A stretch of DNA of 64,000 bases from Salipiger bermudensis (GCF_020171625.1 NZ_JAIUZY010000008.1:62001-126000); one strand, 5' to 3'; positions 1-8,441 are shown, numbered from the stretch's first letter. Numbers and translations: made by a program. The notes: generated by a model from the letters alone, not told the origin.

Positions 1-558
1 CTTGAAGTGCCGAAGCGCCGTGTAGCCGGCGCCGAAATCGTCGATCGCGAAGGCGACGCCCCGGGCCTGCAGGTCCTCCATGAAGCCGATCACCAGCTCG
101 GGCACCAGCATGGCGGAGGATTCGGTGATCTCGAGGATCAGGCGCTCGGCCACGGTGGGGCCGGCGCGCAGGCCGCGGGTCAGGGTGTCGAGCCAGTCGC
201 CGTAGCCGATGGACCGGGCCGACATGTTGACCGAGAGCCGCAGGCCGGGCTCGCGCTCGAGCTCGCGCAGGCCCTGCTCGAGCGCGAGGCAGTCGAGAAT
301 CCGGCCATCCTCGGTTTCCTCCACGGTCGTGATGAAGTCGCGGGCAGGGACGACGCGCCCCGTCTCGTCGAGCACCCGGACAAGCCCCTCGTGAAAGGCG
401 ATGGCCGCGTGCATGCGGGCCTGCACCACGGGCTGGAAGGCCAGCATCACCTGGCGGTGGCGGATCGCCTCGCGCACCGTGCGCAGGATGGTGCTGTCGC
501 GCTTGGCCAGCGCCAGCTCCAGCGCGTTTTGACCCTGTTCTGGCGGTGTCCCCGTCAT
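1..558 (-). CDS. EAL-domain protein, cyclic-di-GMP phosphodiesterase-like (cut by window edge)
   Basis: The gene reads leftwards from an ATG at 558 and leaves the window, so 186 codons are visible. They form the first part of an EAL domain, the fold that hydrolyses cyclic di-GMP: FQPVVQ at residues 41-46, FHEGL at 55-59 in the place of the EAL signature, NMSARSI at 111-117 and IDDFGAGY at 172-179. Only about 20 residues precede the domain, so no GGDEF, PAS or membrane segment sits upstream. The signature is EGL rather than EAL but keeps the metal-binding Glu. The remaining catalytic residues lie outside the window, so activity cannot be judged. Confidence 0.85.
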   Translation of the reverse strand, partial: MTGTPPEQGQNALELALAKRDSTILRTVREAIRHRQVMLAFQPVVQARMHAAIAFHEGLVRVLDETGRVVPARDFITTVEETEDGRILDCLALEQGLRELEREPGLRLSVNMSARSIGYGDWLDTLTRGLRAGPTVAERLILEITESSAMLVPELVIGFMEDLQARGVAFAIDDFGAGYTALRHFK

Positions 559-676
559 GCGCCGGTGTCCTTCTGCTGTGTGCGCCCCGCGGCCCGGGCA
601 CTCTGGCGCAGGGCCTTTAATTGCAGGTAAACGCGACCCGGGGGCGGGGAACCGGCGGTTTCGCCTCCGCAGGGTG

Positions 677-704
677 TTGACACGGGCGCAAAGGCGCATA
701 TAAG
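677..704 (+). promoter_or_regulatory. Sigma70-type promoter of rpsD
   Basis: A TTGACA box at 677-682 and a TATAAG box at 699-704 are separated by 16 bases. This is the best consensus promoter seen in the window. It would give a leader of about 100 bases before rpsD. The leader holds a CCCC-GCAA-GGGG tetraloop hairpin near 730, which could be structural or regulatory. Confidence 0.65.
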
Positions 705-811
705 CGCCGCTTCATTGGTGTTGGTGGCCCCCGCAAGGGGATGCCCTGTCGCTTCGGCCACATCCGGAGAGAGGACAACGCCCTTCGAAACCTGACCGAA
801 GGAGATCAGCC

Positions 812-1432
812 GTGACCAAACGCACGTCTGCCAAGTACAAAATCGACCGCCGTATGGGCGAAAACATCTGGGGCCGCGCAAAGTCCCCGGTCAATCGCCG
901 CGAATACGGCCCCGGCCAGCACGGCCAGCGCCGCAAGGGCAAGCTGTCCGACTTCGGTCTTCAGCTCCGCGCCAAGCAGAAGCTCAAGGGCTACTACGGC
1001 GACCTGACCGAAAAGCAGTTCCGTCGCATCTTCAGCGACGCCGAGCGCCTCAAGGGCGACACCGGTGAGCTGCTCATCGGCCTGCTCGAGCGCCGCCTCG
1101 ACGCCGTCGTCTACCGCGCCAAGTTCGTGCCGACCGTCTTCGCCGCCCGCCAGTTCGTCAACCACGGCCACGTGACGGTGAACGGCAAGCGCGTCAACAT
1201 CCCCTCCTACCGTGTGAAAGAGGGTGACGTGATCGAGGTCCGCGAGAAGTCCAAGCAGCTCGCAGTGGTTCTCGAAGCCGCCCAGCTGCCCGAGCGCGAC
1301 GTGCCCGACTACCTCGAGGTCGACCACTCCAAGATGACCGCATCCTTCGTGCGCACCCCCGGCCTTGCCGACGTGCCGTACCCGGTCCAGATGGAACCGA
1401 ATCTCGTCATCGAATTCTACGCGCAGAACTGA
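812..1432 (+). CDS. rpsD: 30S ribosomal protein S4
   Basis: S4 is a primary 16S rRNA binding protein that nucleates assembly of the small ribosomal subunit body. The 206-residue product has the usual length, the basic N-terminal half ([14 protein letters not shown]) and the S4 RNA-binding domain at about residues 95-155 ([12 protein letters not shown] through the [11 protein letters not shown] loop). The start is a GTG at 812 with AAGGAG at 799-804, an ideal spacing. It has its own promoter and terminator and is monocistronic here, not within an alpha operon, as is common in alphaproteobacteria. Confidence 0.98.
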   Translation: MTKRTSAKYKIDRRMGENIWGRAKSPVNRREYGPGQHGQRRKGKLSDFGLQLRAKQKLKGYYGDLTEKQFRRIFSDAERLKGDTGELLIGLLERRLDAVVYRAKFVPTVFAARQFVNHGHVTVNGKRVNIPSYRVKEGDVIEVREKSKQLAVVLEAAQLPERDVPDYLEVDHSKMTASFVRTPGLADVPYPVQMEPNLVIEFYAQN

Positions 1433-1456
1433 TCCGGTTCAGCGCTTCCGATTTGG

Positions 1457-1487
1457 AAAAGGCCGCTCCTTCGGGGCGGCCTTTTTC
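1457..1487 (+). terminator. Intrinsic terminator of rpsD
   Basis: A GGCCGC/GCGGCC stem is capped by a CC-TTCG-GG tetraloop and followed by TTTTT, 25 bases after the rpsD stop. Confidence 0.85.
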
Positions 1488-1560
1488 GTGGCGTGGTGCC
1501 TCTTCGGGCGGGGCGCCTCAAATTTGGGCGCCGGGCTTTTGCCGGGCTGGCCGCAGATAT

Positions 1561-1576
1561 TTTACCGATTGATAAA
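1561..1576 (+). promoter_or_regulatory. RutR-like operator upstream of preT
   Basis: TTTACCGATTGATAAA is an imperfect palindrome (half-sites TTTACCG and TGATAAA around two bases) 53 bases before the preT start. It matches the perfect palindrome at 5366-5381 in layout and in 14 of 16 bases. Both resemble the known RutR box TTGACCA-nn-TGGTCAA. The likely ligand is the TetR/RutR-like protein encoded at 4621-5253. The assignment is inferred from sequence only. Confidence 0.55.
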
Positions 1577-1629
1577 AAAATCGACCTGTGGAACGCTTCT
1601 GTCAGACATCAGGCAGCGGGAGGCGACCC

Positions 1630-2952
1630 ATGGACCCAAAGGCACTTGTTTCCGGCATAATGCCGGGACGGATGGACACGGCAGCGATCGAGGCGGCGTT
1701 TGGCGACCTTCACCCGCCGCTCGACGATCACGAGGCGCTGGTGGCCGCGGACCGCTGTTACTTCTGCCACGACGCGCCGTGCCAGACGGCCTGTCCCACC
1801 GAGATCGACATCCCGCTCTTCATCCGGCAAATCGCCACCGGCACGCCCGAGGCCGCGGCCCGGACCATCCTGTCGCAGAACATTCTCGGCGGCATGTGCG
1901 CCCGGGTCTGCCCGACAGAGACCCTTTGCGAAGAGGTCTGCGTACGCGAGGTGGCCGAGGGCAAACCCGTCGAGATCGGCCGCCTGCAGCGCTATGCCAC
2001 CGACACGGTGATGGCGCAGAACGTGCATCCGTTCGAGCGTGACGCCGCGACCGGCAAGCGCATCGCGGTGGTGGGGGCGGGGCCTGCGGGGCTGGCCTGC
2101 GCGCACCGGCTGGCAATGATGGGCCATGACGTGGTGCTGATGGATGCGCGGCCGAAGCCGGGCGGGCTCAACGAGTACGGCATCGCCGCCTACAAGAGCA
2201 CCGAGGATTTTGCCGCGCGCGAGGTCGCGTGGCTGATGCAGATCGGCGGCATCGAGCTGCGAAACGGCGTGGCGCTGGGGCGCGACGTGACGCTCGAGGC
2301 GCTGAAGGCCGAGTATGATGCGGTGTTCCTCGGGCTCGGGCTTGGCGGCGTGAACGCCCTGGGCGTCGATGGCGACGACCGCGAGGGCGTGGCCGACGCG
2401 GTATCGTTCATTGCCGACCTGCGGCAGGCCTCGGATCTCGCGACGCTGCCGGTGGGGCGGGACGTTGTGGTGATCGGCGGCGGCATGACCGCGGTCGACG
2501 CGGCGGTGCAGTCGAAGCTTCTGGGCGCGCTCAATGTCACCATCGTCTACCGCCGCTCGCAGGCGCGCATGGCCGCGTCTGTTTACGAGCAGGAGCTGGC
2601 GCAGTCCAAGGGCGTGCGGATCATCTGCAGCGCCTCGCCGGTTTCGGTGCATGGCAACGGCGCGGTGCGCGAGATCGAGTTCGAGTTCACCGACGACGCA
2701 TTGGCGCGGACCGGCGAGCGGTTCCGCCTGCCCGCCGATCAGGTCTTCCGTGCCATCGGCCAGACGCTGACCGGAGAGGGGCTTCCGGCGCTCGAGGGGC
2801 GCAAGATCGCGGTGGACGGCACCGGTCGCACCTCGCTCGAGGGGGTCTGGGCCGGCGGAGACTGCGCCAGCGGCGGCGACGATCTGACGGTGACCGCCGT
2901 GGCCGAGGGCCGCGACGCCGCCGAGGACATCCACATGAGCCTGATGGGCTGA
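1630..2952 (+). CDS. preT: NAD-dependent dihydropyrimidine dehydrogenase subunit PreT (PydX)
   Basis: This is the flavin and Fe-S subunit that passes electrons from NAD(P)H to PreA for reduction of uracil and thymine to dihydropyrimidines in the cytoplasm. The 440-residue product has an N-terminal Fer4_20 region with cysteines at 43, 46, 51, 55 and 90, 94, 100, 104, an FAD Rossmann motif (VVGAGPAGLACAHRL, about 147-161) and a nucleotide-binding VVIGGGMTAVDAAV near 285. An upstream in-frame ATG at 1588 exists, but 1630 is preceded by GGGAGG and fits the family start. preA follows 14 bases later, so they form one operon. Confidence 0.93.
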   Translation: MDPKALVSGIMPGRMDTAAIEAAFGDLHPPLDDHEALVAADRCYFCHDAPCQTACPTEIDIPLFIRQIATGTPEAAARTILSQNILGGMCARVCPTETLCEEVCVREVAEGKPVEIGRLQRYATDTVMAQNVHPFERDAATGKRIAVVGAGPAGLACAHRLAMMGHDVVLMDARPKPGGLNEYGIAAYKSTEDFAAREVAWLMQIGGIELRNGVALGRDVTLEALKAEYDAVFLGLGLGGVNALGVDGDDREGVADAVSFIADLRQASDLATLPVGRDVVVIGGGMTAVDAAVQSKLLGALNVTIVYRRSQARMAASVYEQELAQSKGVRIICSASPVSVHGNGAVREIEFEFTDDALARTGERFRLPADQVFRAIGQTLTGEGLPALEGRKIAVDGTGRTSLEGVWAGGDCASGGDDLTVTAVAEGRDAAEDIHMSLMG

Positions 2953-2966
2953 GGGAGGACGAGAAC

Positions 2967-4271
2967 ATGGCTGATCTGACGAGCAACTTCATCGGGATCA
3001 AATCTCCGAACCCGTTCTGGCTCGCCTCGGCGCCGCCGACCGACAAGGAGTACAACGTCCGCCGCGCCTTCGAGGCCGGCTGGGGCGGCGTGGTGTGGAA
3101 GACGCTGGGCGAGCAGGGCCCGCCGGTGGTCAACGTGAACGGCCCGCGCTACGGGGCGATCTGGGGGGCTGACCGGCGGCTCCTCGGGTTGAACAATATC
3201 GAACTCATCACCGACCGCCCGCTCGAGGTGAACCTGCGCGAGATGAAATCGGTGAAGCGGGACTATCCGGACCGCGCGCTCATCGCCTCGATCATGGTGC
3301 CCTGCACCGAGGAGGCGTGGAAGGCGATCCTGCCGCTGGTCGAGGAGACCGGCGCCGACGGGGTCGAGCTGAACTTCGGCTGCCCGCACGGCATGTCCGA
3401 GCGCGGCATGGGCTCGGCGGTGGGGCAGGTGCCCGAGTATATCGAGATGGTGACCCGCTGGGTGAAGCAGTACACGCGTATGCCCTGCATCGTGAAGCTG
3501 ACACCCAACATCACCGACATTCGCAAGCCCGCCATGGCGGCCCACGCGGGCGGGGCGGATGCGGTGTCGCTGATCAACACGATCAATTCGATCACCTCGG
3601 TGGATCTCGACCTGTTCGCGCCGGAGCCGACGATCGACGGCAAGGGCGCGCATGGCGGCTATTGCGGCCCGGCGGTGAAGCCGATCGCGCTGAACATGGT
3701 GGCCGAGATCGCCCGCTCCCCGGAGATGCGCGGCCTGCCGATTTCTGGCATCGGTGGCGTGACCACGTGGAAGGACGCGGCCGAGTTCATGGCGCTCGGC
3801 GCGGGCAACGTGCAGGTGTGCACGGCAGCGATGACCTATGGCTTCAAGATCGTGCAGGAGATGATCTCGGGGCTGGCGCAGTATCTCGACGAGAAGGAGA
3901 TCACGCTGCCGGATCTGGTGGGGCGCGCCGTCCCGAACGTGTCGGACTGGCAGAACCTGAACCTCAACTACATCAGCAAGGCGAAGATCGATCAGGACCT
4001 CTGTATCTCCTGCGGGCGTTGCTACGCGGCCTGCGAGGATACGTCTCATCAAGCGATCGACATGTCGGACGATCGTGTGTTCACCGTGAAGGACGACGAA
4101 TGCGTGGCGTGCAACCTCTGCGTCAATGTGTGCCCGGTCGAAGATTGCATCACGATGGAGCAGATGGCGCCGGGGTCCGTGGATCCCCGGACCGGGAAGG
4201 TGGTCGAGGCGGCGCCTGCGGACTGGACGTCGCATCCGAACAACCCGATGTGCGCGACCGCAGCTGACTAA
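2967..4271 (+). CDS. preA: NAD-dependent dihydropyrimidine dehydrogenase subunit PreA (PydA)
   Basis: This is the catalytic FMN subunit of bacterial dihydropyrimidine dehydrogenase. The 434-residue product has a dihydroorotate-dehydrogenase-like TIM barrel (LNFGCPHGMSERGMG near 136, ISGIGGVTTWKDAAEF near 260) followed by a two-cluster ferredoxin domain: CISCGRCYAAC near 345 and CVACNLCVNVCPVEDC near 380. The loop that carries the catalytic Cys in mammalian DPD reads GSAVGQ here, without Cys; from memory, E. coli PreA is similar. It has an SD (GGGAGG) and follows preT closely. The stop codon lies inside the palindrome at 4270. Confidence 0.95.
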   Translation: MADLTSNFIGIKSPNPFWLASAPPTDKEYNVRRAFEAGWGGVVWKTLGEQGPPVVNVNGPRYGAIWGADRRLLGLNNIELITDRPLEVNLREMKSVKRDYPDRALIASIMVPCTEEAWKAILPLVEETGADGVELNFGCPHGMSERGMGSAVGQVPEYIEMVTRWVKQYTRMPCIVKLTPNITDIRKPAMAAHAGGADAVSLINTINSITSVDLDLFAPEPTIDGKGAHGGYCGPAVKPIALNMVAEIARSPEMRGLPISGIGGVTTWKDAAEFMALGAGNVQVCTAAMTYGFKIVQEMISGLAQYLDEKEITLPDLVGRAVPNVSDWQNLNLNYISKAKIDQDLCISCGRCYAACEDTSHQAIDMSDDRVFTVKDDECVACNLCVNVCPVEDCITMEQMAPGSVDPRTGKVVEAAPADWTSHPNNPMCATAAD

Positions 4272-4327
4272 GATTTTTCGTACGAAAAATCTTGTCCGAA
4301 GAAAATTCGTACGGATTTTCTTCGGAC
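4270..4327. repeat. Pair of adjacent AT-rich palindromes (copy 1)
   Basis: The first palindrome, 4270-4293, is a perfect 24-bp inverted repeat centred on CGTACG and overlaps the preA stop codon. The second, 4294-4327, is a 34-bp near-perfect palindrome running from GTCCGAAGAAAATTCG to its complement. Its inner 24 bases (4299-4322) match 62498-62521 at 22 of 24 positions. The pair sits between two convergent genes, so a two-way terminator role is possible. There is no T-run beyond the arms, and the sharp AT-rich arms stand out from the surrounding high-GC DNA. Confidence 0.85.
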
Positions 4328-4336
4328 ACACGGCGC

Positions 4337-4597
4337 TCAGCAATGCACGCGCATCTGCCCGGCATTGCAGATGATCACGTACTGATTGCCGCATTCGATG
4401 AGGTGAAAGCCGCGCGCTTTCACTTCCGCCAGAAGTGCCTCGTATCCCACTTCCCGATGAACGTCCCGCTTCTTCCGCCGAACGATGCCGCCGCGTCCGA
4501 CGGCCTTGGCAGAGAACAGCTGCGCCTGCCATGCCGGGTTGCGCGGCGCTGGCGCGTCTTCTTTCTTGGGCGGAGGGCGAATGGACACGTACTGCAT
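4337..4597 (-). CDS. Small conserved-type hypothetical protein, 86 residues
   Basis: I cannot assign a function. The start ATG at 4597 follows an AGGGTGAGG stretch. The product is basic in its middle (AVGRGGIVRRKKRDVHREVG) and ends in GFHLIECGNQYVIICNAG, a beta-rich tail with three cysteines counting the last residue. From memory, short proteins of this general shape (FSTKAAVRGG...VRR, then a Q-V-I-I-C-N tail) occur in Rhodobacterales, sometimes mislabelled as phosphoribosylanthranilate isomerase. It lies tail to tail with preA and just downstream of the TetR gene in the same direction, but 23 bases apart. Confidence 0.65.
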   Translation of the reverse strand: MQYVSIRPPPKKEDAPAPRNPAWQAQLFSAKAVGRGGIVRRKKRDVHREVGYEALLAEVKARGFHLIECGNQYVIICNAGQMRVHC

Positions 4598-4620
4598 ACC
4601 TCACCCTGACGTGATTCTAG

Positions 4621-5253
4621 TTAACCAAGCGTTCCCGGGGACGCGAGCAATGTCCGGAACACCGACTCGACATGGGCATTGGCCGCGTCCCAGCCGGCCT
4701 CTTCATCGGCAACCAGAACCCGCACCTGCGCTTCGAAATCCGCGTAGTGCTGGGTGATTGCCCAGATCGTGAAGATGAGCTGCTGCGGATCGGTCGGCGG
4801 CAGACGCCCTTCCTCGATCCAGCGCCGGATCAGTTGGCATTTCTCGTCGAAAAGCGGCTTCAGCCCGGATTGCAGATGTGGCCCGATGCGCGGCGCGCCC
4901 TGGATGATCTCGTTGGCGAAGAGCCGGCTTTCGCGCGGGTACCTGCGGCTCATGTCCATCTTGCGCCGGACGTAGGTGAGGATCTCGTCAAGCGGCTCGC
5001 CGCTCTCGTCCAGCGCGGCGAGCGGCGCGAGCCACTCCTCCATCAGCGCGTTGAGAAGCGCCACGTGGATCGCCTCCTTGCCGTCGAAATAGTAGATCAG
5101 GTTCGGCTTCGACATGCCCGCCGCGTCCGCGATCTGGTCCAGCGTCGCGCCGCGATATCCGTGCTGAGAGAAGACTTCGAGCGCGGCATCCATGATGCGT
5201 CGGCGGTTGCGAATCTGGATCCGACTCGGCTTCTTCGCGGGCTTCCCGGCCAT
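4621..5253 (-). CDS. TetR-family regulator, RutR-like
   Basis: A 210-residue one-domain repressor: an N-terminal TetR helix-turn-helix (AALEVFSQHGYRGATLDQIA, then AGMSKPNLIYYF, about residues 25-63) and a C-terminal domain of the YcdC/RutR type (RLFANEIIQGAP, TIWAITQHYADF). RutR binds uracil or thymine and releases DNA. The start at 5253 has GGGGAG upstream; an ATG at 5304 lacks one. It lies between the two halves of the pyrimidine pathway and is divergent from the amidohydrolase gene, with a perfect operator-like palindrome in between at 5366-5381. Specificity is inferred from context. Confidence 0.85.
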   Translation of the reverse strand: MAGKPAKKPSRIQIRNRRRIMDAALEVFSQHGYRGATLDQIADAAGMSKPNLIYYFDGKEAIHVALLNALMEEWLAPLAALDESGEPLDEILTYVRRKMDMSRRYPRESRLFANEIIQGAPRIGPHLQSGLKPLFDEKCQLIRRWIEEGRLPPTDPQQLIFTIWAITQHYADFEAQVRVLVADEEAGWDAANAHVESVFRTLLASPGTLG

Positions 5254-5365
5254 ACACGCGTCTCCCCGCTCATTTTTCGGGCACAGGCGCCCGGACCATG
5301 CCAATTATCCGGGAGGGGCCCGGAACACAATTCTTGACTCGTTCCGGGGCGGTTGCAATCGTGCC

Positions 5366-5381
5366 TTTACCAAATGGTAAA
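5366..5381 (+). promoter_or_regulatory. RutR-like operator between tetR and the amidohydrolase gene
   Basis: TTTACCAAATGGTAAA is a perfect palindrome with two spacer bases. It differs from the known RutR box (TTGACCA-nn-TGGTCAA) at one position in each half. It sits in the 188-bp divergent intergenic region, so one site could control both the repressor gene and the 5442-12414 cluster. Confidence 0.65.
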
Positions 5382-5441
5382 AAACGAACGGCGCCCCGGA
5401 CAGGGAACGCGCAACGAACCAGCGGCAGAGGGAGCGGACGA

Positions 5442-6692
5442 ATGGCGGCACCGGGAGAGAACCTCCGGATCAATGGCGACCGGTTGTGGGACAGCCTGAT
5501 GGAGATGGCCAGGATCGGCCCGGGCATCGCGGGCGGCAACAACCGCCAGACCCTCACCGACGAAGACGCCGAAGGCCGCGAACTTTTCAAGTCGTGGTGC
5601 GACGAGGCCGGGCTCGGCATGGGGGTCGACCGGATGGGCACGATGTTCATGACCCGCGAGGGCACCGATCCCGACGCGCTGCCGGTCTACGTGGGCAGCC
5701 ACCTCGATACGCAGCCGACGGGCGGCAAGTATGACGGCGTGCTGGGCGTGCTCGGCGCGCTCGAGGCGGTGCGCACGATGAACGATCTGGGCATCCGGAC
5801 CAGGCACCCGATCGTGGTGGTGAACTGGGCCAACGAGGAGGGTGCGCGCTTTGCCCCCGCCATGCTGGCGTCGGGGGTCTTCGCGGGCGTGCACAGCCTG
5901 GATTACGCCTACGGGCGCACGGACCTCGAGGGCAAGAGCTACGGTGAGGAACTGGCGCGCATCGGCTGGACCGGTGACGAGGAGCCCGGCGCCCGCGAGA
6001 TGCACGCCTATTACGAGCTGCATATCGAGCAGGGGCCGATCCTCGAGGCCGAGGGCAAGGAGATCGGCGTCGTCACCCATTGCCAGGGGCTGTGGTGGCT
6101 CGAGTTCACCCTGACCGGGCGCGAGGCGCATACCGGCTCCACGCCGATGGAGATGCGGGTCAATGCCGGCCTCGCCATGGCGCGCATTCTGGAGATGGTG
6201 CAGGAAGTGGCGATGGCCGCCCAGCCCGGCGCCGTGGGCGGTGTCGGCCAGATGCAGTTCTCACCCAACTCGCGCAACGTGCTGCCGGGCACCGTGACCT
6301 TCACCGTCGATCTCCGCTCTCCGGATCAGGACAAGCTCGACGGGATGCGCGCCGAGGTCGAGAGACGCGCCGCGGCGATCTGCGAGGAGATCGGGGTCGG
6401 CTGCTCGGTCGAGCCAGTCGGGCATTTCGATCCGGTCACCTTCGCCCCCGAGCTCGTCGAGGCGGTGCGCAGGGCGGCCGAGACGCTGGGCCATTCGCAT
6501 ATGGATCTGATTTCCGGGGCCGGGCACGATGCCTGCTGGGCCGCCAAGGTGGCCCCGGCCACGATGGTGATGTGCCCCTGCGTGAACGGTCTGTCGCACA
6601 ACGAGGCCGAGGACATCTCGAAGGACTGGGCCACCGCCGGGGCCGAGGTGTTGCTGCATGCCGTGCTCGAGACGGCGGAGATCGTCGAGTAG
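5442..6692 (+). CDS. Zn-dependent hydrolase, beta-ureidopropionase / N-carbamoyl-amino-acid amidohydrolase type
   Basis: This enzyme of the M20 hydantoinase/carbamoylase family would cleave N-carbamoyl-beta-alanine (or the methyl form) to beta-alanine, CO2 and ammonia, the third step of reductive pyrimidine breakdown. In the 416-residue product, metal-binding motifs are GSHLDTQPTGGKYDG (near residue 86), NEEGARFAP (near 130), HIEQGP (near 195) and a late SGAGHDA. The start at 5442 is preceded by GAGGGAG; the open frame extends upstream to 5298 but through the operator region. Allantoate amidohydrolase is a possible alternative, made less likely by the preTA and dihydropyrimidinase context. 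Confidence 0.88.
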   Translation: MAAPGENLRINGDRLWDSLMEMARIGPGIAGGNNRQTLTDEDAEGRELFKSWCDEAGLGMGVDRMGTMFMTREGTDPDALPVYVGSHLDTQPTGGKYDGVLGVLGALEAVRTMNDLGIRTRHPIVVVNWANEEGARFAPAMLASGVFAGVHSLDYAYGRTDLEGKSYGEELARIGWTGDEEPGAREMHAYYELHIEQGPILEAEGKEIGVVTHCQGLWWLEFTLTGREAHTGSTPMEMRVNAGLAMARILEMVQEVAMAAQPGAVGGVGQMQFSPNSRNVLPGTVTFTVDLRSPDQDKLDGMRAEVERRAAAICEEIGVGCSVEPVGHFDPVTFAPELVEAVRRAAETLGHSHMDLISGAGHDACWAAKVAPATMVMCPCVNGLSHNEAEDISKDWATAGAEVLLHAVLETAEIVE

Positions 6693-6708
6693 CCTCAGAC
6701 GCAAGGAC

Positions 6709-6774
6709 GTGGGGGCGCTGCCCCCACACCCCCGGGATATTTCCGGCCAGAAGAAGACCAGGGGGACCCCCTGG
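6709..6774 (+). repeat. GC-hairpin intergenic repeat, copy R1
   Basis: A GTGGGGGC-GCT-GCCCCCAC hairpin (6709-6727) is followed by CCCCGGGATATTTCCGGCCAGAAG and then a second perfect hairpin CCAGGGGG-A-CCCCCTGG at 6758-6774. The first hairpin and the CCCCGGGATATTT box are shared with copies at 22711, 39799 and 43762. It fills the gap between the amidohydrolase and hydantoinase genes. Confidence 0.7.
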
Positions 6775-6791
6775 GACAGGGAGCAAGAGAC

Positions 6792-8246
6792 ATGACCACA
6801 GTCATCAAGAACGGAACCATCGTCACCGCGGATCTGACCTACGAGGCGGACGTGCTGGTCGAGGGCGGCAAGATCGTCGAGATCGGTCCGGACCTCGCGG
6901 GCGACGAGGTGCTCGACGCCACCGGCTGCTACGTGATGCCGGGCGGGATCGACCCGCACACCCATCTCGAGATGCCCTTCATGGGCACCTACAGCGCCGA
7001 CGATTTCGAAAGCGGCACCCGCGCGGCTCTGGCGGGCGGCACCACCATGGTGGTGGATTTCGCCCTGCCGAGCCCGGGGCAGGGGCTGCTCGATGCGCTG
7101 CAGATGTGGGACAACAAGTCCACCCGGGCGCATTGCGACTATTCCTTCCACATGGCGATCACCTGGTGGTCGGAGCAGGTCTTCAACGAGATGGAGACCG
7201 TGGTGAAGGAGCGGGGCATCACCACCTTCAAGCACTTCATGGCCTACAAGGGCGCGCTGATGGTCAATGATGACGAGCTCTACGCGAGCTTTCAGCGCTG
7301 CGCGGAACTGGGCGCCATCCCGCTGGTCCATGCCGAGAACGGCGATGTCGTCGCGGAGCTTTCGGCCAAGCTTCTGGCGGCCGGCAACACCGGCCCCGAG
7401 GGCCATGCCTATTCGCGCCCGCCGCAGGTCGAGGGCGAGGCCACCAACCGCGCCATCATGATCGCGGACATGGCCGGCGTGCCGCTCTACGTGGTGCACG
7501 TCTCCTGCGAGGACAGCCACGAGGCCATCCGCCGCGCCCGGATGCTGGGCAAGCGGGTCTGGGGCGAGCCGCTGATTCAGCACCTGACCCTCGACGAGGG
7601 CGAGTATTTCGACAAGGACTGGGACCACGCCGCGCGTCGGGTGATGTCGCCGCCGTTCCGCAACAAGCAGCACCAGGACAGCCTGTGGAACGGGCTCGCC
7701 TCGGGCTCGCTGTCCTGCGTGGCCACCGATCACTGCGCCTTCACCACCGACCAGAAGCGCTTCGGCGTGGGCGATTTCACCAAGATCCCCAACGGCACCG
7801 GCGGTCTCGAGGATCGCATCCCGATGCTCTGGACCCATGGCGTCGCCACGGGCCGGCTGACGCCCAACGAGTTCGTCGCGGTGACCTCGACCAACATCGC
7901 CAAGATCCTCAACTGCTACCCGCAGAAAGGCGCGATCCTGGTGGGGGCGGATGCCGATATCCTGGTGCTCGACCCCGAGAAGTCCAAGACGATCAGCGCC
8001 GCCACCCAGCAATCGGCGATCGATTACAACGTCTTCGAGGGCAAGGAGGTCAAGGGCCTGCCGCGCTACGTGCTGACCCGCGGCCGCGTTGCGGTGAGCG
8101 ATGGCGAGCTGCGGCCCGAGCCGGGACACGGCAAATACGTCCAGCGCACGCCCTCGGGATCGGTGAACAAGGCGCTGTCCTCGTGGAAGGAGCTGACCGC
8201 GCCGCGCCCGGTCGAGCGCAGCGGGATCCCCGCCAGCGGCGTCTGA
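6792..8246 (+). CDS. hydA: Dihydropyrimidinase / D-hydantoinase
   Basis: This cyclic amidohydrolase opens dihydrouracil or dihydrothymine to the N-carbamoyl product, the second step of the pathway. The 484 residues are the normal family length. Visible features are the N-terminal beta domain, the metal-binding GGIDPHTHLEMPF (about 52-64), HFMAYKGAL (about 148-156) holding the carboxylated bridging Lys, the HAENGD and HVSCEDSHEA histidines, and CVATDHCAF near 310 with the catalytic Asp. It has an SD (GGGAGCAAGAG) and follows the amidohydrolase after repeat R1. True hydantoin substrates remain possible, but preTA nearby favours pyrimidines. Confidence 0.93.
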   Translation: MTTVIKNGTIVTADLTYEADVLVEGGKIVEIGPDLAGDEVLDATGCYVMPGGIDPHTHLEMPFMGTYSADDFESGTRAALAGGTTMVVDFALPSPGQGLLDALQMWDNKSTRAHCDYSFHMAITWWSEQVFNEMETVVKERGITTFKHFMAYKGALMVNDDELYASFQRCAELGAIPLVHAENGDVVAELSAKLLAAGNTGPEGHAYSRPPQVEGEATNRAIMIADMAGVPLYVVHVSCEDSHEAIRRARMLGKRVWGEPLIQHLTLDEGEYFDKDWDHAARRVMSPPFRNKQHQDSLWNGLASGSLSCVATDHCAFTTDQKRFGVGDFTKIPNGTGGLEDRIPMLWTHGVATGRLTPNEFVAVTSTNIAKILNCYPQKGAILVGADADILVLDPEKSKTISAATQQSAIDYNVFEGKEVKGLPRYVLTRGRVAVSDGELRPEPGHGKYVQRTPSGSVNKALSSWKELTAPRPVERSGIPASGV

Positions 8247-8441
8247 GCGCCGCAGGCCGATGCGCAGGTCCGGCCTCATCCCCAAGCCGGGGCAGGGCCG
8301 GTCGATCTGCCGCATCGGCGGTGAAAGGTCCCACGTCAGGGTTGCCCCGGCATGTGCCGCCGGGCGATCCTGCGGGACATATCTGCGCAGCGTCGGGCCG
8401 TTTCCCGGCGCCGCGCCGGACATATCTGAGGAACTTCTCGT

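Noticed and set aside
7-630. 207-codon plus-strand frame at the left end
   Set aside because: The minus strand reads a clear EAL domain over the same bases.
1609-2934. Long open frame on the minus strand across preT
   Set aside because: It mirrors the codon bias of preT in high-GC DNA, has no family motif and no SD; the plus-strand gene has full motifs.
5334-5361. TTGACT with CAATCG as a promoter for the amidohydrolase operon
   Set aside because: The -35 box is good but the -10 region does not match the consensus.
5298-5441. Upstream extension of the amidohydrolase gene
   Set aside because: It would translate the RutR-like operator and promoter region; the ATG at 5442 has an SD and fits the family start.
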